Shown piece after piece: positions 37,401-49,209 of a stretch of DNA of 64,000 nt. The position numbers were made by a program, and so were the translations under genes. Each line of letters opens with the position of its first letter. The stretch's first letter is position 1. The notes under the pieces were generated by a model. It saw nothing but the letters and a program-made list of their open reading frames with translations, had not been told where the DNA came from and did not search any database. The stretch comes from Archegozetes longisetosus (taxonomy: Eukaryota > Arthropoda > Arachnida > Sarcoptiformes > Trhypochthoniidae), in the NCBI GenBank assembly GCA_018873245.2, contig JAEMBT020000005.1:9286001-9350000 (forward strand), written 5' to 3'.

Positions 37401-39957
37401 CATGTAATTTACTCTCAAAACTATCAAATACTGTCACTTATATTAACAAAAGTCTAATAAACAAATGAAGCTTATGAGCTTGGCTTCTCACCTACTGGAT
37501 AAAAGCGGACATGCGCTTCAAAAGTATCTCAATATGAGTAAAACAGTATGAAAGTTAGTGAATTTAGTATGGATTATCGAGATTAAATGTGATTATAGTT
37601 TTGATGCTCTTATTTGTGGATCTATTTAGTTTGAAAATATTCTAGTCATTCATATTTCATATAAGAGTCTCATAAATTTTTTATGCCTTTCACTATTTTT
37701 TTTAAGTTTAATTGACTCTACTTTTCTCATATCACATACGAATAGAAAATTCCTCTCAGCTTGAGATAGATTCAGAAATTAGATTGATTATTTTTCTAAA
37801 CTCATATTCAATTCGGCCTTAACTTAATTTTGAAATAAACTCAATCAGTACGCTGACTCATATATAAGAAAAATCTAATAATTTCAAAAAAGAATTAATT
37901 TTAGTCCTCAATAATGTTGAATAATTTTCACTTTTCACTTGCCCGAAAGGATAATATTGAAAATTAATATTTTAATGACTACCAAATCATAAATTCAACA
38001 TTAAGCTTTTAGAAAATTACGAAAGGATTTTTCAATGAATCAAATATTATGATAATAAGATCTTTTTGTATCTATCGTCAGGTTATCTCCAGCTCTATCA
38101 GTTTTCTTTTATTGAAATGCTTATATTTAGATCAGTAATCAAGCATACTAAACATGCAGAAACTATCTTCTAAACAAATAGAAAGAGGAATAAAACCAAA
38201 AGTCCGAGTCTGTACTATTGGACAAAAAACATATGTTAAATAAAGCTTTTTCGCGCCTAACATACTTAAGGACCACTTTGATATTGTGTAATCAAGATTT
38301 TGAAAACTTTTATAAACTTTAGTTTAGATCTGCCTTAAGGCAAAACAAAATATTGAACTTTTGCATTAATCGTTTTGCTGATAAAGAGTTTATAAATTAT
38401 TTACTTGATATTCAACTTTTCTCAATTGTTTATTCATGAATCTAAATTTCTTATGCTAAAGTTCGATACAAACTATAACACTTATAGAGATCGCATTTTG
38501 TGATTCATTATTAGAAATAATATATACTTACCAAAATAATATGACAAAATTATTTATTCAATCTTTCCCTTATTTGGTTCAGTTCTTATTGGCTTTTATT
38601 GTGTTTTAAGTGCAAATTTTGATATATAATTTTTTCACTCTTAGATGAATAGAGACCTCAAAATTCATAAAATAGAGATCTAATCTGTACACTTGAAAAA
38701 CAATAAAAACGCCTTCCAACTAATGTAACGAATAGTTTAAAAATATCAAGTTTTACGAGCCATTAAAAATTTAATTTAAGAACTATTACAGATTCTTTTC
38801 ATAACCTTATAGGAATTCTATCAAACATTTGTGAAATTTCAATGATCGTTCCCTCGACGATTGAAAACAATACCGGAGAATTAACTATCAGAATAAAGTA
38901 ATAATAGTTTAAATTTCCAATCAGTTTCAGAGGTTGTAAATCTTGTGATTAATACATTATGTATATTGTTTGTAATTCAAATAAGCTGAACCATAAGCTA
39001 AGAATTCTTCTACAATCATGAATTAATTGATTTGGATCTGTCCTCAAAGATTCGGTATACCTAAAATATTACAGAAATAATTTCCAGAACTGCCCTACAA
39101 CTATTTTAATTCATCTTCAAAGTCCAAATTTCAGTATCAAAAAACATTATCACAATTAGATTAACATAATTTTTGACGCCTATGTCTTGGAATTTGAAGC
39201 AGTGTTTCATTCAAAGTGATTTATAGATTTCAAAATCTATAACCTGATGATAATGCGTGATTTTAAAACTAACAAATAAACTATAATTTCTGACTGATAT
39301 GCAGTCATAAGTTTGATTGACTTGATCGACTAAATAATCGTGGCAAAGTTTCGAATATTCATAATCTGAATAATCGTGAATTTTCAGTCTCATCAATCGA
39401 AATTCAGAATTGTTCACTTTTACCATTCAAATGATGTGTAACTTAACCTAGTTTTGAATTTATCATTGATCATGAGATTTTTTATCAGATAGTTTATAGG
39501 AACCTATTCTGATCAAGAATACTCAGTCTCCTATCGTATATCGGGCTTTTATTGGTATATTTTTTATCTACAATTATATTTTTATAAGGAAATGAAAAGA
39601 ACAGAGAATTCCACAATTAAATGCGTTATTTGTAAGCCCGTCAATGTTTGGAATCGAACATAATTACAATAATGATCGGTAGCATACCTAAGATAGATAT
39701 TGTTCATCGAATTATTCGTGTATGACAACAAACTTTAAAGTAGTTTTCTCGTAAAGATAGCTTTTGCATTTAGAACCTTATAGCTCTCAGCTTATATAAG
39801 AACTATATATTATTTATGTGATAGGCTTAAAACCTCTCAATTTGAATCATTTATGTGCATATAAATTAATAAAAGTTTATCAATTAATTAAAATATTACT
39901 TAATTACATGAAAACATTGCTAAAATCAAGTAATTGGACAATATATTCTATATATAT
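34487..39957. other. Long A+T-rich stretch without a supported gene
   Basis: Chance-length frames only (for example 34727-34981 and 36912-37241, plus strand). At 39426-39211 (minus) an ATG-started frame, MVKVNNSEFRLMRLKIHDYS, ends at a CAG/GTTATA donor-like site. About 180 bp further a TTTTAG acceptor is followed by YTESLRTDPNQLIHDCRRIL. This could be a small gene or receptor remnant but cannot be established. Confidence 0.35.
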
Positions 39958-41389
39958 TCAATTAGATTTCTTATTTGTTATTTCGACAAACAGTAAGAAA
40001 TATTGACTGAAGTTATAGAATATCTGAAAAATAAATGAAAGTTCTTATTAAAACTTCAAGTACTTCTGGATTTTGATTTCATTCAATAATTGACTCACAG
40101 ATTCAAAAGTATTTCTGGTTATCAAAACACCATTAGTTAGAGTAAAACCAATTCTATTATTTGCAAGTCTTCCGATATAATCCAATATCTGAAAAATCAA
40201 AATTCTTGTTATATTTTGTACCAAATTTCACATTCAAAACTAACCTTCAATTTTGTATTAACGGGGAAGTTGTTTCTAATATAAAGTGAATTCAAATCTC
40301 GAAATAGTTTACCGTTGAAGTGCGAAACAGTAGACGCAGAATACGTTATGATAATTATTAGCAATATATGTGCTGATAATACAACAGAATATTCTATGCG
40401 TGGAAACCATTTTACGGGAGAAATAAAAACAACATATGACAGAAAACAGACTAACAATAAAAAGATGAAATAAGTTGTGATTAAATATTTTTTCCAAAAC
40501 ATATTATAATTATTTATTTTTTGACATAGGTTATTGTGATCTTCTAAGAACTTCCTAATCATTAATAGTTTTACTCCACGTAAGAGCCGACTGTTTGAGT
40601 AGATAAAATTTTTCAGGTCTTTTTCTATTGTCTTTAATCTTAACTTTAAGTAATAGCATATAATGAAATAATATCCCGGAAAATAATATGCGGCTATGCA
40701 CGCGTTGTAACACCAAATTCCCCATATTGTGAGCCAAGAAATACCAAATACCATTAAGTTATAAAGAGTATAATTAAGAATCATTGGTGTCCCAATAACG
40801 GCTACGGCGCCGATAGTTATTGATATGACATAAAAGCGACATATGATTAATACTATTCTCGATAACTTCAATAACTTGGTGGCAACACTTTCGTCTGTTA
40901 TGCCTAAATGATAAGTTAATTTTTAAAATATTTATCATATATGTCAACCTGTTTATGTTAGAAAGATCACTGAAAACAATTGTTTTAATGGTCATTATAA
41001 GTACCGATTTGCTCATGAGGTATGATTCCAGCCAAAAATTCATAGACTTCTAACCATTTATAGTGTTTATCCGGACTGTGAACAACATAGAGAAATAGAC
41101 CCACAAAATTCAGTGTCCATAAAAGGAACATGGCCTCAATATGTAACAAATTTCCACTCAAGTGATGCCATGGACTACCATAATAGATGAGTATAGTGTC
41201 GTCAACTTCGACGTCCACTTCCAAAGTTAGAGCCTTTAAGATTCGTATTAACATGAAAAACATGAATAATAAACTTAAAATTTCATAATTAGTGAACTTT
41301 GAGTGAACAGCGATTTTAAGTTCGATTTGATTTCGAATCCATTGCTTAAGAAATCCATTCCTTAGCTTTGAGAACTTAATAAATTTCAT
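39958..41389 (-). CDS. Gustatory receptor, 399 aa, four exons
   Basis: Exons: 41389-41005, 40903-40245, 40188-40099 and 40023-39958; introns of 101, 56 and 75 nt, all GT-AG, phases 1, 0 and 0. The joined frame is open and has hydrophobic segments near residues 36-54, 83-103, 145-165, 176-198, 265-288 and 295-315, plus a weaker one in the last exon (FYNFSQYFLLFVEI). The motif IGITDESVATKL just after the first splice, RIGFTLTNGVLITRNTFES in exon 3 and the short last exon with the final membrane segment fit the chelicerate branch of the insect-type chemoreceptor superfamily, which forms odorant- or taste-gated cation channels in sensory neurons. The insect TYhhhhhQF motif is absent. The ATG at 41389 is the first in the frame. 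The gene looks intact; the ligand cannot be inferred. A read-through of exon 3 to a stop at 40048 is possible but would lose the last segment. Confidence 0.85.
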
Positions 41390-44282
41390 ATTTAAAAATA
41401 CTTGATTGTACTTTTCGCTTCACCAAAATTGATTTCCATATTACTAAATAATTGAAAACAAACTGTTACTTTTGTTCTCTACTTTTTTGACTTTCTACAA
41501 ATTTTCAATGATTTAATTTTAATACTGTTATAGATACAGCATTATAGGCATAGCAAAAGTTATTACAAGAAATATTGATTTCTAATTAGTTTCATTATTA
41601 TCTTTTAGAAAGTTATCAGATGTCATGTAATAGACAATCGAACATACATCATTTGGTTCTTAATGGCTTATCGCATGCTATATAAGTTATATTGAAATAT
41701 TGAAATACTCATAATTATCTAACAATTCGTTAAATCTATCGTAAAGTTAAGCTTTGAAGTTTATACATATGTTATTCTAGATTTTAATTTACTTAAATAT
41801 GACTGAGTTTACGTCATTTATGAACTTGAAAATAAAATGTTGAAAGAAATTGTTTATGAAATTATAGCTCTTAATGAGTCAAAAAATAAATGTTAATTCA
41901 AAAATAAACTTTAATTCGAATTCGTACAACGTTTTTTAGGATAAGATAAGTAAATATTTGAATTTTCAGCTAATATTTCGAAAATCAAAATTTCAAGAAC
42001 GAATAAGAGTATCTGATATTGATTTAACTGAAGAGATTATTCAACAGTTTGACTTTTTACAATATTTTAAGTTTAATTTCGAGCTTTGCTACGAATGATT
42101 TATGCTTCAAGCTTGTTTGTTATTAAAAGACTATAATAGTATAAATAGTTTTCCACAAACGAGTCATCAATCATTGTCTCATTGTCTAATATCTTTTCAT
42201 TTAGTGATCATCTGTTAATTGCACGATCAAAAACACATAAAAACTACAGGTATTCTTGCAAATCTCAAGAAATCAATTATTTTTGTGTCACAATTTTTAC
42301 TACGATTTTCATCATTGTATATCTGCCATGTAGTGACGTATAGTTTAAGACTAAGACAAATGAAATTTCATTCTATAAAATTAAGACTAAGACAAAGTCA
42401 GAAGTTTAGATACAAATACTGTCATTTAATCCATTAGAAATGATTCATTTTTTGAAGTTTTCAATTATAAAACCATTTTTAAAGCACTAAATAAACAGTT
42501 GCACTCCTATTGCAACACATTTTAATAGTGAATGTCTTTGCGCTTAGTTTTGTTGTTTTGTTAGTATTTTATGAGAAATACTAAATAATAAAAAATTTCA
42601 AAATGTTATAATAGATGCGATAAAGAGATAACTAACACGAGTAGTAAAACTAACTTGTAAGACTAAGCAAAAGATAAGCAAAATGAAAACTTTTTTACTA
42701 TAAGACTAAGACTAAGATAGGCTAAACTAAAATTCTGGCATTAAAACTAAGACCAAGATAAGAGAAATGAAATTTGTGACTAGGACTAAGACTAAGATAA
42801 GACGAGCTAAAAATGTCTAAGCTATACATCCCTACTGCTATGAGATAACAGAAACTAAATAAAAAAATTCGTCAAACTTATCAAAATGGGCAGAAAATAT
42901 AGCGGCTAAAATACTACTAAATACCCCGTTGATTCTCAAATTCAGTGATTTTTAGACCCCAAAACACTTTGATGTCGGTTAAGATCTCGAAACCATAACG
43001 TTGACTTGGTTAGTGTTATGTTATTTTCTTAGCCAAAACTACACCAATAAAGCAATTAATATTGATAATAATGATAAATAAATATGAACTTGAATTTTTC
43101 TAAAACACTCCACAAATAGAAATTGCAATGCTACCTAATCCTACAAAATATTTAAGTAACGACTGATAGTCTAAACAATCATTAAAACTGATTAATCCTA
43201 CATAAACAATTTGATGATGGTTTATAGTAATAATTTCCTAAAAGTTGACATATGCAATAATTATTTAGACTAACCAATCACCTAACCGACTATTAGCATA
43301 ATTAATAGTAGTGTCAAACTTGATAGACAAGCACAGCAGCAAACTAAGTTATTAAATAAATGACACATCTAGTGAATAAAATCAATCCTGACAATAGTTC
43401 TTAAATAAGATTAACTTAATTCTGTTTGATATCTCTCCATTATTATCGTTATTAATATTGTGAAACCAAATTTTATTCACATTTGAAAGTGCACATTTGG
43501 TAATGCAAATAGAATCTGTTTTCTCATATCAGTACTTATGAGCGATAAAGTATTGAGAAAGATGTGATCGCATATGAAATGGTTGAATAGGTGTATTTTT
43601 ATCTCTTATTTAAATAACATAAGAGATCACAGTTTAACATTTCAACCTGTGTTAACTCACTCAGAAAGACAACACCAATAATAAATATCTTATTTTTAGA
43701 CTGCAAAATGAAAATTTTATTTTATTCAGATTGTGAAATAGTTGAATTTCTGTAGGTTAGAATTAATTGAATGATTGATCTTCACTTCCTGTTAAGAACA
43801 ATTAATTTTCTTCCATAAAATTAAGTAATAGTTATATATATATACTGTATATTAGAATACTACCACTTCAACAGTTAGATGAGGAGAATGATGTTCATAG
43901 AACGCTAGATGAAGGTAGATATTGTTTGGTAAGTAAACGCTGCACTAACACTCAAAATCTATATGAACCATAAAACTACGGTCGAACAAGAATGAATTTC
44001 TTTTATGAAATCCATCAGAAAAGATTAAATTTTAAAACTTTGACTTGTCCTCTTTTTTAAGTAATGAAGTTTGAACAATGCAAAAATAGTATCTGATTTC
44101 TATTTATTATATAATTAATTTGATATTCTTTAGTTTCATAAATATTTAAATTCAGTTTAAGGCAGCAGTAAAATGAATTAATATTTCTAGTTAGTACTAA
44201 ATTATAATCCAAAATAAGTAGTGCAGTTATGATTGATGATATTCATTTATTCAAATTTTAAAAATATCACCTGAATAAACGC
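41390..44282. other. A+T-rich stretch with degenerate repeats
   Basis: Around 42340-42420 and 42650-42820 the motif AAGACTAAGACTAAGATAAG recurs in degenerate tandem form. A stretch at 42220-42340 is related, in reverse orientation, to 46190-46330 (both contain a conserved block around TGTATATCTGCCATG / CGTGACAAATATACA). No gene supported. Confidence 0.4.
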
Positions 44283-46120
44283 AATTTCGAGATCAGTCTC
44301 TTTTTCATACACATTCTCGAAAAATAGACTGTATAAATTTTCTCATTCTATGATTTTTTGAGATCTTCAAAATACTATGTAAAGCCAATATTTTGATTTC
44401 AATCAAGGTATCGAAATTTTAAGTCTAAAAAATTGTAAAAAAACATTACAAAATAAAGAATATAAAATGCATTCTGATAGTCTGAACGAATGGGTATTTT
44501 TATGATAAACAGATATCTGAAATTTTTATTATGCGCCGATAAGTTTAAAGTCGTAGAAATCAAAAGGATATTTTATTCTAAATTGGACAATGAAATTTCA
44601 GTAAATTATATCTGAATAAGTCGATCACTTCAAAATTTAATTTTAGACAACTATTCTTTTTGAAAGCGCCATTTTGTATTAAAGCAGATATTCAAAGGAT
44701 TTGAGTACTATGATAAGACTAATAAAAGAGAAAATTTATTCACAATTAACCATTAATGATAATTTCAATCAGACTTTTGTGGTAAATCTATCATTGCTTT
44801 AAAGCATATATGATAATAACTAAATCTAATTATGAGTTTTTTAACTAGGACTTTTTCACTGCTTTGAGTTCATTAAATAGTATTCAATTTATATATCTAA
44901 ATATGTATTCCTTAGAGAACATTTCGGATTATGCTTTTCATCCCATAGGAGTATTCAAATGTCGAATCATCAAAAGTTTTGTGTACAATTGAGATATTCT
45001 AAAATCAGACACCTTAAGCAAACTCTTTCAAAATCCACATTTTAGTTTAATGATTGTTTTGAAAACTTTATATCAAACGATCATAATATATAAGTGTTTT
45101 TAATAAAGTATAGTTCCGAATTATAATTCATGACTTTTTAAAAGTTAAAACTTTGTACTATACTATGGATTATACGAAATATGGCTTAGAGTATTTGTTT
45201 TTAACCCTTCGAAGGAACTGTGGGTCTTATTTGTCCTAACAATACTTTGAAATTCTATTAAAAACAAACCATAAATGCAAAAAATCTAAAAAATTCTGTA
45301 TTCTATCACAAACTATTTCTTAACAAAACTACATAATTGTCATTTTAATATTACTTATAATTAAAATTTAAAAAATAAATAAGTAAAACAAAGTCTGGTG
45401 TCGTACCCCACCTTTCTATTCATGTAACTTTTTTTCGTAATATATTTCAATGCAATTTGGATGAATCCAATAAGAAAGGGGTTAACTGTGATGTCAAATG
45501 TTATGACTTGGATACAATAAGATATGTGGATGGAATAGTGGGGTATTTTTGTTTAGTCCTTGAGTTCTACACATAATAAGCCCAGATTCGTCCAGGAAAG
45601 TTCCCGCGATTTTTTGACCCCATCTTTCCCTTTAAGTGATTCTAAACACAATTCCTTCGAAGGGTTAAAATATCCCAACTGTACAAAAGTAGTCGTCTTG
45701 GCAATCAAATTTTTTATTTAAAGATTTTCTTAACCTTCAAGAGATATGAAGATAATTACGTGTTTTAGTCAAAAACTACAAAAATAAATCACTGTTTGCA
45801 TCCAATGATAATCTCAGAAGGATTTTTCAATTCATTACTGATATCTTCAAAGTCAATTTATCAGACCTGAGAATTAGCAGTTTTAGCACTTTTGTTTTTC
45901 TGTTTTCTTTTTTCAGTAAAAGACTTTAAATATTTATTATCTATATAAAAAAATATTAGTTATAAATAACTATTAGATAGGAAATTAAATGGTTAAATAT
46001 GACATCAAAATTATGATTTTACATTGTATTTCGAAGATCTCAAAAGATCATAGAATAAGAAAATTTATACAGTCTATTTTTTTGAGAATGTGTAAGAAAA
46101 GAGGTTTTGGTCCCGAAATA
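44283..46120. mobile_element. 1.8-kb element with roughly 120-bp inverted ends
   Basis: 44283-44402 and 46003-46120 are inverted copies (shared ATAGACTGTATAAATTTTCT, ACACATTCTC and TGAGATCTTC blocks). The ends read AATTTCG and CGAAAT. No transposase is visible, and no clean target duplication was found. A complete piggyBac-type MITE sits inside it, so the outer element is older. Confidence 0.6.
45205..45664. mobile_element. piggyBac-type MITE, 460 bp
   Basis: It is flanked by TTAA on both sides (45201-45204 and 45665-45668) and has inverted ends CCCTTCGAAGGAA and TTCCTTCGAAGGG. TTAA duplication with CCC-starting ends is the hallmark of piggyBac elements. No coding capacity. Confidence 0.9.
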
Positions 46121-46504
46121 GTGTCCATTCAGCTGATACATTTTAGATTTTAAATAAGCAAGCATCATTTATAAGTCTAATGAAGTACTTTCTGTTTTCA
46201 GTTTTAGAAATATCGTGACAAATATACAATGATGAGAGTCGTAGATGAAATAGTAATACTAAATTGATTAACTTCTTAAAATTCATCAGAATCTCTGTAT
46301 TTATTATATTTTGCGTTGATTGAAGAAACAATAGATCAGACGATTAATAGATGAAAATTTCATAAATAGTAATATTCTAGGGGATTATTTTATGAATAAC
46401 CGCTTATTTTTTTTTATAATCATTGTTAATATATTCGAAGAAAATTTTGAAATAAAATTGCGATCGGAGCTCAAATGGAATATTCGCTATTTCGTTCTAT
46501 GAAG

Positions 46505-47677
46505 TTCCTCATTAAAATGCAAGCTGCTCAAAATAAATGAGACGAAGAACACGATCCACTTTATTATCGAAATTTTTATATTATGTGATGGAATAGAGTT
46601 TTCATTATCTCTCAATTTGAATGAAACAAGAGAAAATCAAATTAACGTATTTACTAGTCCTTTACTTGGAGTACCTAACGGCAACACGCAACGATACAGA
46701 GAATTGACACAAGGCCAATTGATACAACCATCAAATGACAATATTGTCATGAATCGATTCGGATGCATGTTCGCCTGGTTCCTATGGCGACCTTTCTGTT
46801 GGGACAACGAGGGCATGAACGTAAAAGAGATCAAGGAGAATCCAAGAAGTATCACACTTATAGGGTGACCAAGTGTCCCGCATTGTGCGGGATTGTCCCA
46901 CATTTAGGAGTTGTGTCCCGCATACCGTATGCACCCCTTGCGGGACGGAAAATGTCATATATTTTAATATTTATCTTAACAGATTTCCACTGTATATTTT
47001 TATTTAATGCAAATAATGCAATTTTGTTGTCAACACGTTTCCTATCTTAAAATATGTGGAAGTCTTTAGATAAAAAGAGTTTTAATCCGATTATCTAATA
47101 CCTTGTTTTCATTCACATCGTGTGTAACTCTTATAAAGTGCAGTTCTCAATCAAATCTTTAGTTTATATTTCAAATAACTGTTATTTCAAACTGTGATTT
47201 GTAACTTCAATCAGATTAAAACTCTTTAAACAATTTATAGGGGGCCAAAATCATTTTGTCCCGCATTTAACAGTTTTTGACTTAGTCACCCTACACTTAT
47301 CATCAATCAATGGGTTTGATAAGTGTAACCTTAAATATTATAGATGAAATGATGACAGTATCTTGTCATGAAGAAAGTATGAATACTGGACTTTAGGTAA
47401 CAAAACTGTTAAATGGAAAGATTTGATAAAAATGAAAGGATACAGGGATTGAAAATTCGGTCTACACATTAATGATAAATTTAATGACTTAATGAAATGG
47501 TTTTTCTATGGATTAAATTCGAGGATAGCAGAAAGATTGAAAAAACCAAGCAATGAACAATTAATTGAATCTGATATGCTTTCATTGGATATCGGAGAAA
47601 TTAGGGCTGCAATAAATGAAAAAAAGTCTGAAATAAAACTTCAAGATTTGTTGATTTCGATGCATCGAATTAATTAA
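46505..47677 (+). pseudogene. Unrecognised coding-like segment split by a MITE
   Basis: From about 46505 one frame is open for some 120 codons: INETKNTIHFIIEIFILCDG, NVFTSPLLGVPNGNTQRYRE, LTQGQLIQPSNDNIVMNRFG, MFAWFLWRPFCWDNEGMNV and KEIKENPRSITL. At 46862 a MITE begins. Removing it and one target copy adds only a few codons (IINQWV) before a TGA. A second open part (47380-47677) reads YEYWTLGNKTVKWKDLIKMK, a TGA at about 47451, then in the same frame NDLMKWFFYGLNSRIAERLK, LDIGEIRAAINEKKSEIKLQ and a stop. The stretch 46640-46857 is much richer in G and C than the window. No family recognised; the antisense strand is also open there. Either a dead gene or a multi-exon gene I cannot splice. Confidence 0.4.
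46862..47292. mobile_element. Non-autonomous hAT element, 431 bp
   Basis: The ends AGGGTGACC and GTCACCCT are flanked by the perfect octamer ACACTTAT (46854-46861 and 47293-47300). TCCCGC-type subterminal motifs resemble those of the hAT at 14679-17202, whose transposase type could have mobilised it. No coding capacity. Confidence 0.9.
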
Positions 47678-48867
47678 GATTTGATTGATTGCAAACGATA
47701 CATTATCTTATCTCAAATTAGTAGCTATTAGTTCATATTCAGCAAAATATACTGATTTTTCGAATAATATTTTAAAAACTTTTTCAGTATTTAAATTAAT
47801 CTTTATTTTATCGTAATATTAAATCAGTTAAATGCACTAATTAAACTGAGTCAACAAGATCTGTTCAACACTCGACAGAAATTTACAACTTACAAAATTA
47901 TTGATAATTCTAAACTCAAACAGGTTGCCCTTCGGAAATAAACCAAATAGTTGAAAATAAGCAGATACGCTTTTGAATGATCATTTAAAATTGCCAATTT
48001 TATATTCTCCTTCTTTTATAACTTGACCGTAAAAGTATTCGAATTATCGAATAGTCTTTTAGTTAATGTCCCTGGAGTTGTTCGGTGTCTATTTTATTAC
48101 TCAATCTCGTCCTTGATCTTCTGCTTATATCTTAAACTTCCTGAAGTATGGACTAGACAATCTTCGGTACCATTTGGGCTCAATTATATTTTATAAATAT
48201 GCGACTTATGAAGTCTTAAACTTTTTAATTCTATACAGTTTGAAGGGAAGGTATTGCAAAATAAAGTTACTTTGAATGAGAAATTTTTCGCATTCACTTT
48301 TAATTTTGGAGAGAGAGAGAGAGAGAGACTCTTAATAATGATCTGCAACCGTCAAATATTTATTGTTTAGTCAGAGAACAAATACTATTTTAGGTTAGCA
48401 GTTAGTGTTGAGAAATATTTACTAATAAAACGAATGGATTTACAGTGAGTGAAATAAAATACTAACGAAACTCAGCGAACTTGAATATCTTTATTTAAAT
48501 TGCTTAATATTTATCAATATCAGATTTAAATTTCTATAAAAATTTAAGTTGGGATGTGTTAATAGAATAGAAGCGCATTTATCGATATTACATCTGAATG
48601 TAATTATAAGTGTCTTTCTTTGTTTTGTATACCTAAATTGAGAAGTTTATTTAATAAAATGAATAAAGGATCTAGAATTTCAGAATTCTCTTACATTTAT
48701 ATTGAAAAATAGTTCTATATAAAAAAGGTATTTAATAAATCCAAACTTACAACTTCAAAATATACCTTATTAGATGAAGTTTACATTAAAAAATTAACGA
48801 TATTTTACCAAAGATGGAGATAGATTGATGAAATAAAATACTAGTAAAAATTTCAAGTTTCGCGACA
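47678..48867. other. A+T-rich stretch with a GA microsatellite
   Basis: A (GA)n run of about 20 bp lies at 48309-48328. Nothing else stands out before the TATA box of the channel gene. Confidence 0.5.
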
Positions 48868-48879
48868 TATATATATAAG
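48868..48879 (+). promoter_or_regulatory. TATA-like box upstream of the channel gene
   Basis: CATATATATATAAG, about 330 bp before the ATG at 49210. A 5' leader or leader intron would be needed in between; a 68-codon frame at 48940-49146 is probably leader. Confidence 0.3.
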
Positions 48880-49209
48880 TTTATGGAGTAGAACACAATA
48901 CAAGATTAGTCAAACTAAAAATCGATATTCAATTGTTATATGGAATTGTATACATGTAATTGTGTTCGTATAAAACACGACAGCACACCATTTAACTTAT
49001 TTTTTAATGCCCCTCTGAGTATAAGCTCTACAGTTGCCATTTATATCACTTACTGTGCGCTACTTAACTATCCTAACCTGTTAATGAAGGTGAATTTACA
49101 AGAATTTGAAACATTATTAGGACTCGTAGTGGTTCTGTATATTTGAAAGTAAAATGTCTATTCACTTGTTATTACCAAAAGGAAAGGAAACTGAGTTACA
49201 TAAGTGAAG

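Noticed and set aside
39060..39426. Possible DEG/ENaC or receptor remnant on the minus strand
   Set aside because: One exon-like frame with a donor and a later acceptor can be drawn, and a segment resembles a TM2 region, but the similarity is too weak to call.
40048..40098. Gustatory receptor ending by read-through of exon 3
   Set aside because: A consensus GTGAGT donor at 40098 and TTTTTCAG acceptor at 40024 join in phase to an exon encoding the expected last membrane segment.
42650..42820. Coding repeat (Lys-Thr-Lys-Thr) protein
   Set aside because: The AAGACTAAG repeats are degenerate and interrupted by stops in all frames; simple-sequence DNA.
46637..46903. 88-codon minus-strand frame opposite the GC-richer segment
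   Set aside because: It extends into the end of the MITE and matches nothing; the plus-strand frame is longer and more protein-like, though neither is proven.
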